Positions 52,327-60,887 of a DNA stretch of 64,000 bases are shown piece by piece. The notes beneath the pieces were generated by a model, which searched no databases, was not told where the DNA came from, and was given only the letters and a program-made list of their open reading frames with translations. The stretch comes from JAYZDK01 sp964604165 (GTDB lineage: Bacteria > Myxococcota_A > UBA796 > CAJQPC01): assembly GCA_964604165.1 (NCBI GenBank), contig CAZRYF010000011.1, forward strand, positions 31,291 through 95,290. Direction: 5' to 3'. Positions within the stretch are counted from its first letter, which is position 1; every line of letters starts with the position of its first letter. Both the position numbers and the translations under genes were made by a program.

Positions 52327-52916
52327 AGAGAGAACACCTCCTCCCCATCGCATCCACCCTCTTGGCCGCCCACAACGTGCGGGGTGCGCAACCCGGCGAC
52401 CTGGCCGCCTCCCTGGAGGTCTGCAAGCCAAGACACCTGGACCCGGACGAGCTCTTGTGCCAGGAGGGCGCCGTACCCACCGAGATGTTCCTCCTGGTGG
52501 AGGGGGAGATCCGGGTCACCCGACTGGACAAGTCCGGCGCCCCCCACGAGCTTGCCCATCTTTCGGCCCCGGCATTGGTGGGCCACATGGGGTTGGTGGA
52601 CCGATCCCCTCGACGCGCGACCTGCGCCGCCAGTGGAGAAGCCATTGTCCTGTCTGTTGATTTGGAGGCCTGCCGTGCCCACATGACCCTTCCCACACCG
52701 GAGGCAGCCGCCTTGCGCCGCCTCCTCCTGGCGAGCCTCTCCAGGCAGCTCGCCGATGCCAACGGCCAGATCCGCCGCTTGCTCCATGCCGGGGAGATCA
52801 AGACGGGACTCGAGCCCACCAAGGAGGCCCCCGGCCCCGTAGAGCGCGAGCTGACCCTGGCGGACGTCTCCCGCCTCGCTGCCGTGCTTGAGGGTTGGAC
52901 TCCTCCCGAGAAGTAG
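52323..52916 (+). CDS. Cyclic-nucleotide-binding domain protein (second of a pair)
   Basis: The protein has 197 residues from an ATG overlapping the stop of its partner (ATGA). A second CRP-like domain is visible (LLCQEGAVPTEMFLLVEGEIRV, GHMGLVDRSPRRATC), with a helical C-terminal extension (LRRLLLASLSRQLADANGQI) but no DNA-binding domain. The two domains are related at the fold level but diverged in sequence. A sensor or adaptor role in signalling is likely. The ligand may be cAMP, cGMP or none. Confidence 0.8.
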   Translation: MKREHLLPIASTLLAAHNVRGAQPGDLAASLEVCKPRHLDPDELLCQEGAVPTEMFLLVEGEIRVTRLDKSGAPHELAHLSAPALVGHMGLVDRSPRRATCAASGEAIVLSVDLEACRAHMTLPTPEAAALRRLLLASLSRQLADANGQIRRLLHAGEIKTGLEPTKEAPGPVERELTLADVSRLAAVLEGWTPPEK

Positions 52917-52982
52917 TTTCCCGGGTCCCTGGGGAATCCACTGCAACTTCTTCTACGATGGGTCTCCAAATAGGAGTTCCCA

Positions 52983-53183
52983 TGCGCCTCTTTCTCCTGC
53001 TGCCCGTCACTGGTTGCGACGACACCAAGATTGTGGAGGACGCCGATGGAGACAGGTACGGAGACGCCGGCGCAAGCGTCACCTTGTGCAACCAGCCCAG
53101 AGGTGGACGGTCCCCAGAGACGGGACCTACACCGTGGTGGCGGCAACGCCCAGGATGGCAACGTGACCGTAACCCTCCAATGA
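52983..53183 (+). pseudogene. Truncated MopE-type lipoprotein remnant
   Basis: An ATG with AGGAG begins a lipoprotein signal (MRLFLLLPVTGC), then a MopE-type segment (IVEDADGDRYGDAG). After about 38 codons the coding quality breaks. A different frame gives DGTYTVVAATP, and a third frame DGNVTVTLQ with a stop at 53181. The fragments are what would remain of a surface lipoprotein with a regulatory-like beta domain after deletion and frameshifts. It has no intact ORF and is probably non-functional. Confidence 0.5.
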
Positions 53184-53327
53184 GCCTCGCCCCGGGGACT
53201 TGGAGCAGGAGACGCAACGCCTGTCACGGCCTCCGAACACTCCGTGCTTCGGTGAGCTGCGGCGTTCCCTGCCAGGCGCTTCCCACCCGAGCGGTGCCCG
53301 GGTTACATCTCTCCCAGGATCGCGTCC

Positions 53328-54026
53328 ATGGCTCACCGAATCCTCATTGTAGAAGACGAGAAAGGTCTCGCCACCACCTTGTCTCTGAGCTTGCAGGTGG
53401 ACGGCTACGCCGTGACCGCCGTGCACAATGGCCGGGAGGCCCTGGTCCAGCTCTTTCACGAGGAGGTCCCCGACCTGGTGGTGCTGGACCTCGTGCTTCC
53501 GGATCTGCAGGGCGAGGATCTCTGCCGCCGCATTCGCTCCCATGGAAGAACCGCCCAGGTGCCGGTCATGATGCTCTCGGCGAAGGGAGACGAGAGGGTT
53601 CGCATCCAGGGGTTTGAGGCCGGCGCGGACGACTTCATGGAGAAACCCTTCAACTTGCGGGAATTCAAGCTTCGCCTCCAGGCCATTCTCCGGCGTTGCT
53701 CCCAGCAACAGGCCCTCGCCGATTCCGTCTTGTTGGTGGGCGAGCTGCGCCTGGACACCGGGGCCCACCGTGCCTGGGTAGGGGCCACGGAGCTGGAGCT
53801 CACGGCCCTGGAGTTCAAGCTGCTCACCACCCTCATGCAGCGACAGGGCCGGGTGCAGAGTCGGCAACAGCTCCTGCAGGACGTGTGGCACTACAACGAA
53901 GGGGTGACCACCCGCACCGTGGACACCCACGTGCGCCGACTGCGCAGCAAGCTGCTCACGTCCCGGGACAAGCTGGAGACCGTGCGCGGTGTGGGCTACC
54001 GCTTTCAGGATCACGTCCAGAATTAG
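53328..54026 (+). CDS. PhoB/OmpR-family response regulator
   Basis: The protein has 232 residues. The receiver has acidic pair Glu9-Asp10, phospho-acceptor Asp54 (VVLDLVLPD) and the Lys in EKPF. The C-terminal winged helix is shown by ELTALEFKLLTTLM and RTVDTHVRRLRSKL. The gene lies immediately upstream of a PHO box and three phosphate-uptake genes, so it probably regulates them as PhoB does. No histidine kinase (PhoR) gene is present beside it. Half of a PHO motif (CTGTCAC) lies upstream near 53220, suggesting weak autoregulation. Confidence 0.9.
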   Translation: MAHRILIVEDEKGLATTLSLSLQVDGYAVTAVHNGREALVQLFHEEVPDLVVLDLVLPDLQGEDLCRRIRSHGRTAQVPVMMLSAKGDERVRIQGFEAGADDFMEKPFNLREFKLRLQAILRRCSQQQALADSVLLVGELRLDTGAHRAWVGATELELTALEFKLLTTLMQRQGRVQSRQQLLQDVWHYNEGVTTRTVDTHVRRLRSKLLTSRDKLETVRGVGYRFQDHVQN

Positions 54027-54062
54027 GCACAGGGGACGGGGTGTTTCCCCTGCGCCACAGAT

Positions 54063-54080
54063 CTGTCACTTTCCCGTCAC
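54063..54080 (+). promoter_or_regulatory. PHO box upstream of the porin gene
   Basis: CTGTCAC-TTTC-CCGTCAC is a 7-4-7 tandem repeat that matches the PhoB-binding consensus in form and sequence (one mismatch between halves). A -10-like TAGATT at 54091-54096 follows at 10 bp, so PhoB would replace the -35 contact. The ATG of the porin is at 54129. This predicts phosphate-starvation induction of the porin-cotransporter-PhoU unit. Confidence 0.8.
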
Positions 54081-54128
54081 ACGGCTTCCATAGATTGGCA
54101 CTCGACTCCCACTCCAACGGAGGAGAAC

Positions 54129-55163
54129 ATGGTGCCTCGAAACGGATCCACACTCGTCCTCGCCGGCCTCTTGGGCCTGGGTCTTACCCACCCAGCCCAC
54201 GCAGAAGAGGCCGAGGAGAGTCTTCAGCTGGGTGGCTTGATCTACGGTCACTGGGGGGCCGACCTCAACGAGATGACCAACGAGTTTGATCTCGACCGGG
54301 TCTACCTCACCGCGCGGCGCAACCTCGGCGAGTCCTTTGCGGTGCGCGTCACCACCGATGTGGGCCGGGAGAAGGCTCAGACCATCAACGTCCCGTACAT
54401 GGGGTCGACCCTGCCGATTCCCGTGCCGGAGAACACCCGCACCCGGGTGTTTCTGAAGTACGGGTACCTGGAGTGGAAGGAGGCCCTGCCCGGGGTGAAG
54501 GTGCGCCTGGGGATGGCGAGCACCCCGTGGATTGCCCAGCACGAGCGGTTCTGGGGCCACAGGTGGGTGCAGCAGTCCTTTGCCGACCGCTCGGGCGTCT
54601 TGAACAGCTCCGATCTCGGGGTGCATGCCATGGGGTCCTTCTCCGAGGGGCTCGTGAACTGGTCCGCGGCCCTTCTAAACGGAACCGGCTCCAACGCGCC
54701 GGAAGACGACGCCTCGAAGACCGCACAGCTGCGGGTCACGCTCAACCCCCTCTCCTCGGCGGGTGGCAAGCTCCCGGTCAGCGGCTTTGTGGCCTATGAC
54801 CCGGTGGACATCGGCCAGGAGGGAGACCCCGCGGTGACCTACGCCGCCTCCCTGGGCTACAAGGTCGACGCGGGGCTGGTCTGGTTGGAGTACCTGGGGA
54901 GATCCCAGGGGGACATCGTGTCCTCGGGCTTTTCGGTCAGCTCGGTCTGCCACCTGGGCGACTTCGGCCATGCCCTCGCCCGGTTTGACTCCTGGGACGG
55001 TGACACGGGCCTGGATGAAGACACCCAAAACAGCGCCCTCGTGGGACTGGCACACAACTACGAGGAACAGGTAAGCATGGGCCTCTTCTATGAGCGCACC
55101 CTACCCCAAGGCGATGCGGAGGACGGCCAGTCTGTGTTCGTCCGGATGCAAGCCGGCTTCTAG
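54129..55163 (+). CDS. OprO/OprP-like porin
   Basis: The protein has 344 residues with GGAGGAGAAC before the ATG. A signal peptide ends at AHAEEA. The rest is rich in alternating beta strands and ends in Phe (FVRMQAGF), as in outer-membrane barrels. Aromatic and basic strand ends (RVYLTARRNLGESFAVRV, KYGYLEWKEALPGVKVRLG) match the phosphate-selective porin OprO/OprP family. With a PHO box upstream and a Na/Pi cotransporter downstream, it probably lets phosphate cross the outer membrane. Selectivity cannot be shown from the sequence. Confidence 0.82.
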   Translation: MVPRNGSTLVLAGLLGLGLTHPAHAEEAEESLQLGGLIYGHWGADLNEMTNEFDLDRVYLTARRNLGESFAVRVTTDVGREKAQTINVPYMGSTLPIPVPENTRTRVFLKYGYLEWKEALPGVKVRLGMASTPWIAQHERFWGHRWVQQSFADRSGVLNSSDLGVHAMGSFSEGLVNWSAALLNGTGSNAPEDDASKTAQLRVTLNPLSSAGGKLPVSGFVAYDPVDIGQEGDPAVTYAASLGYKVDAGLVWLEYLGRSQGDIVSSGFSVSSVCHLGDFGHALARFDSWDGDTGLDEDTQNSALVGLAHNYEEQVSMGLFYERTLPQGDAEDGQSVFVRMQAGF

Positions 55164-55220
55164 TCCCTCCACCCCTCAACAGGACCCCCCATTTCTGCAC
55201 GGCTCAAAGACTCCGTCGCG

Positions 55221-56342
55221 TTGCGGCTGCTGGGCACCTTGGTGCTGCTGTACCTGTTCCTGGTGGGGATCAACTGCCTCGGCGGGGGGATCAAGGGACT
55301 CGGCTCCGGCGTCATGGACGCCTATTTTGCAGAGGGCATGAACCCGGTCCTGGGGCTCCTGGTGGGCATCCTCGCCACCACCCTGGTCCAGAGCTCCTCG
55401 GTCTCCACCTCCCTGATTGTCGGGCTGGTAGGCTCCGGGCAGCTTGAGGTGGCCTCAGCGGTGCCCATGATCATGGGGGCCAACATCGGCACCACAGTCA
55501 CCAACACCCTGGCCAGCATGGCCCACGCCACCCAGGACCGGGAGTTCAAGCGAGCATTCGCGGCGGCCACCTGCCACGACTTCTTCAATTTTCTCTCCGT
55601 GTTGGTGTTGCTGCCCATTGAGATCATCACCCGGAACCTATGGGGAACCGGCATCCTGGAGTGGACAGCAGCCACTGTCGCCCGCTTGACCATGGGCTCC
55701 AGCGGGGCCACCTACAAGAGCCCCATCAAGGCGGCCTTCAAGGCGGGAAAGAAGTGGGTGGAACACGGCATCGAGCACTTTGTGGAGGACCCCCAGACCG
55801 TCTACATCCTCCTGTCGATCTCCGGATGCGTCATCATCCTGGCCACCCTGACCGGAATCGTGAAGACCATGCGGGGGGTCGTGGTGCAGCGCATGGAGCG
55901 CTACGTGAACCGGCTCCTGGGGTCCGGGGGGCCCGTGGCCATCGTGGTGGGAATTCTTCTGACCATCATGGTCCAGTCCTCCTCGATCACCACCTCCATA
56001 CTGGTGCCTCTTGCCGGTGCCGGGGCTCTTCGTTTGACCCAGATCTACCCCATCACCCTCGGGGCCAACATCGGCACCACAGTGACCGCCTTGCTGGCCT
56101 CCATGGCCGTCACCGGCGAGACCGCCACGGTGGCCCGACAGATCGCCCTGGTGCACCTGAGCTTCAACCTGTGCGGCATCCTGATCTGGTATGTGCCGGC
56201 CACCACCCGCCGCCTGCCCTTGTTCCTGGCCGAGTGGTTCTCTGAATTTGCTACGCGCTCAAAAAAGTGGGCACTCATCTACGTGGCCGCCCTCTTTTAC
56301 GGCCTCCCCGCCTTGATCGTCCTACTCGGAGGGGCCCGGTAG
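55221..56342 (+). CDS. Sodium/phosphate cotransporter (NptA family)
   Basis: The protein has 373 residues from a TTG without a clear ribosome site. An ATT at 55191 after AGGA could be an alternative start and would add a short basic N-terminus. The protein has two homologous halves, each with the family motif: ATTLVQSSSVSTSL with GANIGTTVTN, and MVQSSSITTSIL with GANIGTTVTA. About eight hydrophobic helices. It imports phosphate with sodium across the inner membrane. Located between the porin and phoU-like genes, so part of one PHO-controlled unit. Confidence 0.9.
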   Translation: MRLLGTLVLLYLFLVGINCLGGGIKGLGSGVMDAYFAEGMNPVLGLLVGILATTLVQSSSVSTSLIVGLVGSGQLEVASAVPMIMGANIGTTVTNTLASMAHATQDREFKRAFAAATCHDFFNFLSVLVLLPIEIITRNLWGTGILEWTAATVARLTMGSSGATYKSPIKAAFKAGKKWVEHGIEHFVEDPQTVYILLSISGCVIILATLTGIVKTMRGVVVQRMERYVNRLLGSGGPVAIVVGILLTIMVQSSSITTSILVPLAGAGALRLTQIYPITLGANIGTTVTALLASMAVTGETATVARQIALVHLSFNLCGILIWYVPATTRRLPLFLAEWFSEFATRSKKWALIYVAALFYGLPALIVLLGGAR

Positions 56343-56358
56343 CCCCAGAGGAGAGAAC

Positions 56359-57051
56359 ATGTGGTCTGAAATTCTCCAACTGTTTCGTCCCGGCAACCCC
56401 ATGGAAGGGCTCTCCGAGGACTTCGAGAAGATGTACGGCATCGTTCACCAGATGGCGAAGAAGGTACGGCCTCACATTTTCGAGCACAGCCTGTCCCTGG
56501 AGCAGCGCTCGGAGATCTACAACATGGACATCCAGGTCAACAAGCTGGAGCGTTCCATTCGAAAGCGCGTGGTGGCCCACGTGACCATGAGCCGGGACCA
56601 CATCCCCTACTGTCTGTTGCTCATGAGCCTGGTGAAGGACGTGGAGCGCATGGGCGACTACATCAAGAACATCTCCGAGGTCTCTGAGCTCGGCGGCGGG
56701 GCCGTGCCCGAGGGGGATCTACGCAATGAGCTTGCGGAGCTTGTGGACACGGCCATGATGATGCTGGACCAGGTGTACCAGGTCTTCAACGACCAGGACC
56801 AGGAGCGGGCCAACGAGCTTGTGCAGGTCGGCAGCATGGCTGGCAAACGCTGCGACAAGCTGCTGGTCGCCCTCGCCAAGAGCGACTTCACCGCCACCCA
56901 GACCACCTCCATGGTGCTCCTGACCCGCTTTTACAAGCGGGTGGGCGGCCACCTCCTGAACGTGGTGTCCAGCGTCGTGATGCCCCTGCACAAGGTGGAC
57001 TTCTACGACGAGCGGCTGGTGATGCTCGGGACCAAGCCTGATGCGAATTAG
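56359..57051 (+). CDS. PhoU-like phosphate regulator
   Basis: The protein has 230 residues with AGGAGAGAAC before the ATG. The helical pattern MDIQVNKLERSIRKRVVAHV followed by LVKDVERMGDYIKNI is the E/D-x3-R-x2-D type motif of PhoU, which binds metal clusters in known members. Its second half (NELVQVGSMAGKRCDKLL) is a similar helical bundle. PhoU proteins restrain the PhoR/PhoB system and transporter activity. As the downstream partner of a Na/Pi cotransporter it may directly limit phosphate uptake. Confidence 0.85.
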   Translation: MWSEILQLFRPGNPMEGLSEDFEKMYGIVHQMAKKVRPHIFEHSLSLEQRSEIYNMDIQVNKLERSIRKRVVAHVTMSRDHIPYCLLLMSLVKDVERMGDYIKNISEVSELGGGAVPEGDLRNELAELVDTAMMMLDQVYQVFNDQDQERANELVQVGSMAGKRCDKLLVALAKSDFTATQTTSMVLLTRFYKRVGGHLLNVVSSVVMPLHKVDFYDERLVMLGTKPDAN

Positions 57052-57092
57052 GGCCGGAGCCTTTCGCCGCAGCCCTGTCTCTGAACCTCCCC

Positions 57093-59171
57093 CTACTGAA
57101 TCTTCACCACCGAGGTCGCCCCGGAGAAGATCTGCAGGCGAAGGGGCAAGCCATCGGGTCCGACGGCGATTCCATCTTCGATGTGGTACACGCCCAGCGT
57201 GGCCACGTCCACGCCCAACTCTGAGATCTGTCGGCCGGTCAGGCGGATGCGGCCGTTGTCGGACACCCGGCAGATCATGTGTGTCTCCGCGTCCAGGGAG
57301 GAGCCCATGACGATGGCGCCACGGGCATCCCCGTTGCTGCCGTCGTACTGCACCTGGAGCCCCGAGGAGGCGCTTCCCGTGATGGAGGAGTCGTTTGTCC
57401 AGGTCAGATCCTCCGGCACCGTGGCGATTCCGGAGCCAGACCAGGGGCCCATGTAGTCCCCGGCATCCCCGTTGGTGGAGACATCCACCCGGTCCCCAGC
57501 GCGGAAGGTCGGGCGTTCGGTCCTCAAATCTCCCTGGCCACCGTTCTTCAATCCATCCCAGGAATAATAGGGGCTACCGTCGATTCGAAGCCGCTTGAGA
57601 TCATGGTCCACCCCGTCCGAGGTGATGGTCAGGAGTGACCCCACCGAGCGGCCATCCGCCGGCACCCCGGGCATGGCGCTTACCGGCAGGTAGGAGGCGA
57701 TGTCGTCCGCTGCAAAGGTGATGCAGTCGCCCTCAGGCACCCCGTCCCAGGGGTTGTCGCAGTACTCCGGATAGCCCATGGGATCAAAGAACAGCGCGGA
57801 CACGTTGTCGGCTGACTCGACCTGTCCTTCCTCCACCAGGGTCGAGAGGTTCTCCACGTTGATGGAGCCGGTGATCCGACAGACATCGATCTGGAGGGTG
57901 GGGATCGGCTCGCAGATGTTGATGTTGTTGGTCGTGCCCCCGATGAACTGCCCGTGCACCGGGGAGAACCAGTTGAGGTCCGCCACAAAGGTCGTGGCCT
58001 GGAACACCGCATCGCCTCCGGCCCACACCTCGCAGGAGTAGTAGCCGTTTTCATCGGTGGTCACGACGTTGATGCTTCGGCTGTTGGCGTTGAGCTCTCG
58101 CCAGTTCTGATCAGCCCCCGGCTCGGTCGGCTTCGCGTCTTCTCCAGCAAAGGGATCGGCCTCAAAGGGATCCGCCAGCACCTTGTCATCGCTGCTCTGC
58201 GGGGGAATGCAGTCGTCGGTGAGGTCGCCGTCGAAAGCGCAGTAGAATGGCGGCACCTCGGCCACACAGGTCACCCTGGCCCCCCGAATCGGGAACCCGA
58301 GCACGTCTACCACGCGACCGGTCGCGCAGTAGGCCGCCCGTCCATCATCCGCGTTCCACCAGCTGAAGTGGGGGGCCTCAAAGCGAATGCGGCGGTTTCC
58401 TTCAGTGTCCTCCACCACCTGGCCCACACCTTCCTCCACCCAGATGCCCTGCTGGGGATCAAAGGACCAGATCCGCTGAGTCGCGCCTGCCTCCATCTGC
58501 AGGTAGTCAGGCTTGTCTTCATCCACGAGGGGGATCGTGACCGTGGCGGGCGATGCCTCATCGATCTGCAGCAGGTTGCCGTCCTCGTCCTGGAGGGTGA
58601 CCTCCACCATGCCGTAGGAGACGAGCAGCTCTTCTGTGGCGCTCCCCTCTCCCCGCAGATCCCCGGGACCCGCCAGAAACTCTTCGCTGCTCGGATCCAA
58701 ATAGGTCACCGAGGCAATGACGCTGCCCAACACGGCCTCTCCCGAAGCGTTCAGGAAGCTCCCCGGCTCAAAGACCAGGTCCACCCAGCCGGCCTCGGTG
58801 TCCAGAAGGAAGGTTCCCCCCGCGGATCCGTCGATCTCCAGCACGCCATCCACCTCCAACAAGGTAGCGGACGTGGTGGCGGTCTCCCAGCCATGCAGGT
58901 CGACGCGACCGTACGTCGTGGCGAACCCGTCGTGGGTGTAGGTCAGGACAATGCCAGCATCTGGTTCCACCCGCTCGAGCAGAAACGCACCCTGACCATC
59001 GGTCTCCACAGTGGCCCCCGCACCCGCCACCTGCACACCCTCCACCGGCCGCCCCTCCAGGTCTGTCACCGTGCCAGTGATTCGGCCCGCCGGGTCCATG
59101 TCCACGACCGGATCGGACGTCTTGTTGCAAGAGAGAACCAGGGAAACAGAGAGGAGAAGAGCAAGTCGCAC
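57093..59171 (-). CDS. Large lipoprotein with carboxypeptidase-regulatory-like repeats
   Basis: The protein has 692 residues, with a GTG start after AGGAG. The signal ends in VLSC. The first domain (about 30-110) is a carboxypeptidase-regulatory-like beta sandwich (RITGTVTDLEGRPVEGVQVA and following). Similar strands (RVVDVLGFPIRGARVTC) begin a second copy at about 300. Other parts contain VDLVFEPGSFLN and a ZU5-like TVTIPLVDED segment. It is likely a surface structural or binding protein. No enzymatic motif. It converges with the phoU-like gene. Confidence 0.82.
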   Translation of the reverse strand: MRLALLLSVSLVLSCNKTSDPVVDMDPAGRITGTVTDLEGRPVEGVQVAGAGATVETDGQGAFLLERVEPDAGIVLTYTHDGFATTYGRVDLHGWETATTSATLLEVDGVLEIDGSAGGTFLLDTEAGWVDLVFEPGSFLNASGEAVLGSVIASVTYLDPSSEEFLAGPGDLRGEGSATEELLVSYGMVEVTLQDEDGNLLQIDEASPATVTIPLVDEDKPDYLQMEAGATQRIWSFDPQQGIWVEEGVGQVVEDTEGNRRIRFEAPHFSWWNADDGRAAYCATGRVVDVLGFPIRGARVTCVAEVPPFYCAFDGDLTDDCIPPQSSDDKVLADPFEADPFAGEDAKPTEPGADQNWRELNANSRSINVVTTDENGYYSCEVWAGGDAVFQATTFVADLNWFSPVHGQFIGGTTNNINICEPIPTLQIDVCRITGSINVENLSTLVEEGQVESADNVSALFFDPMGYPEYCDNPWDGVPEGDCITFAADDIASYLPVSAMPGVPADGRSVGSLLTITSDGVDHDLKRLRIDGSPYYSWDGLKNGGQGDLRTERPTFRAGDRVDVSTNGDAGDYMGPWSGSGIATVPEDLTWTNDSSITGSASSGLQVQYDGSNGDARGAIVMGSSLDAETHMICRVSDNGRIRLTGRQISELGVDVATLGVYHIEDGIAVGPDGLPLRLQIFSGATSVVKIQ

Positions 59172-59225
59172 GAGGACTCCTGGGTTTGGCCGTAGAGAGA
59201 GTACCTGAAGAAAGGGAATTTCCGG

Positions 59226-59759
59226 CTAAGAAACGACATCGGATTGAAAAAGGCAGCCGATGGCCCGGGTGGCCAGTGCCACATGCAAATAGAGCATGGG
59301 CAGCCAGATGGGCACCGGTCCAAAAAGCGGGGAGGTATAGGAGAACAGCCCCAGGCCGCTGATAATCGCCTCGGCAGCCGTTCCCGCCGCGGCCACCGCA
59401 ACGCAGTACAGCAAAGCAGGCCTGGGAAGGTTCTCCAGGCGAGCCCGCACGACGAAGACCCCCAGGAGGCCCAGGCACAGGGCCACCGGCCAGGGGGACA
59501 AGGGGGAAGTCAGACCATAGGCACCCAAGAACCACAGAACGGGGACGACCGCTCCTGACAAGGACACGCTCGACTCCCTGGAGCTCCCGGGAAACACCTG
59601 CCACCCCCACACCAACCCCACGCCGGCCAGTCCCATCTGGGGAAAGACCCAGAGCGGCTGCCCTCCACCTGGATAGGACAGCACCGAGAAGGCCACGTGG
59701 CCGCGGTCCCCCAGGGTGGCTGCCACAGCGCCCACCAGAAAGAGAAGGGCCCACTTCAT
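59226..59759 (-). CDS. Polytopic membrane protein, hypothetical
   Basis: The protein has 177 residues from the ATG at 59759; upstream in-frame codons overlap the divergent gene. About five hydrophobic helices (MKWALLFLVGAVAATLG and others) with short loops. No conserved polar motif or known family was recognised. The final helix ends in CLFQSDVVS. It could be an exporter-type or enzyme subunit. Placed downstream of nothing on its strand, with the large lipoprotein gene 54 bp away on the same strand. Confidence 0.6.
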   Translation of the reverse strand: MKWALLFLVGAVAATLGDRGHVAFSVLSYPGGGQPLWVFPQMGLAGVGLVWGWQVFPGSSRESSVSLSGAVVPVLWFLGAYGLTSPLSPWPVALCLGLLGVFVVRARLENLPRPALLYCVAVAAAGTAAEAIISGLGLFSYTSPLFGPVPIWLPMLYLHVALATRAIGCLFQSDVVS

Positions 59760-59832
59760 GCAAGATGGGTAACCCCTCCCTTGACACCTGGGGTCCCCTG
59801 GAGGCGTACTGAGGCCTGCCCCCGGAGCTTCG

Positions 59833-60879
59833 ATGTCCCCATTCCTGATGTGTTCCTTGTTTCTGTTCACCGGCTGCACCGACAAAAACGGGGGCCCGAA
59901 TGACACAGGCGCACCGGATGACACCGGAGGCGTCGACACGGCCGACACGGGCGACAGCGATCCAGCGGTCCCCTTTCCCAACCTGCTGGCCACCTACGCA
60001 GGGGGACTGTGGGGCTACAACGTGGATGAGGAGGTGGAGGTGAGCACGATCCCCGCCGAAGATCTGGGGCTCACCGACCCGGTAGACATTCGGTTTGGTC
60101 CCGGGGGGCTGCTGGTCTCCGAGGGGGACACCTCGGGCGGAAGCCTCGTGCGGGCCGTGCAGGTGGGCACCGATGGATCGGACATGTGGGCGGACTCCAC
60201 GGGCTACTCCATTCCCACTGGGGCCTACCCAAGCGCCACCCGCATCAGCGGGGTGGAGGTGGACCCAAACGGCGATGTCCTGGTCTCCTCTTTCGCCACC
60301 CACGAGATCCTTCGGTTTGCTGGACCTGAGACCGATCCGGGTTCGGGACGGGAGCCGGGGGAGTTCATGGAGGTCTTTGTGGCCGCCGGGGAGGGGGGGC
60401 TCTTGGGTCCCGCCGACCTCACCTTCGGCATCGTGGAAGGCCACCTGCTTGTGGTCTCCTCGGGCACAGGAGACATCAAGCGGTTCGATGGAAGCACCGG
60501 CGCCTACATCGACGACTACATTCCCGCCGGGGCGATCGGCGACCCGGGGGCCATGGCCTTTTACCCCTTTGAAGATGCGAAAATCTACGTGACGGACACC
60601 GCCCACCAGAAGGTGCTGCGCTTTGACCCCGCAGCACCCGGGGTGGGAGAAGAAGTCATTGGGGAAGCCACCGGGGACACCGGCGGTCTCGCCTCCCCCA
60701 CGGGCCTGATCTTCGACCCGGCCGGGGATCTCTACCTCTCCAGCCATGGCACGGATGCGATCAAGCGGTATGCGGGCATCGACGCCGCCGTGCCCGGCGC
60801 CTACCTGGGAGAAGCCTCCATCGCCCATACTCCCGGACCCATGCACATGGCCTACGCGTCGGGGTTTCTACCGGAGTAG
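59833..60879 (+). CDS. Lipoprotein with NHL-type beta-propeller
   Basis: The protein has 348 residues with a signal ending in LFTGC. A linker of repeated D-T-G and D-D-T-G follows at about 20-45. The remaining 300 residues contain repeats of the type VDIRFGPGGLLVSEG, ISGVEVDPNGDVLVSSF, and PTGLIFDPAGDLYLSSHG, which are NHL/SMP-30-like propeller blades (about six). Such propellers bind ligands or proteins at the cell surface. No catalytic signature. It converges with the Gly-rich Ig lipoprotein gene. Confidence 0.82.
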   Translation: MSPFLMCSLFLFTGCTDKNGGPNDTGAPDDTGGVDTADTGDSDPAVPFPNLLATYAGGLWGYNVDEEVEVSTIPAEDLGLTDPVDIRFGPGGLLVSEGDTSGGSLVRAVQVGTDGSDMWADSTGYSIPTGAYPSATRISGVEVDPNGDVLVSSFATHEILRFAGPETDPGSGREPGEFMEVFVAAGEGGLLGPADLTFGIVEGHLLVVSSGTGDIKRFDGSTGAYIDDYIPAGAIGDPGAMAFYPFEDAKIYVTDTAHQKVLRFDPAAPGVGEEVIGEATGDTGGLASPTGLIFDPAGDLYLSSHGTDAIKRYAGIDAAVPGAYLGEASIAHTPGPMHMAYASGFLPE

Positions 60880-60887
60880 GCCGGCCG

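Noticed and set aside
53200..53240. A PHO box for the response-regulator gene
   Set aside because: Only one CTGTCAC half is present. The second half does not match at the right spacing.
58768..60846. A 692-codon - strand open frame opposite the NHL lipoprotein and across the next genes
   Set aside because: It covers two well-supported genes on other frames and contains only shadow-type low-complexity sequence.
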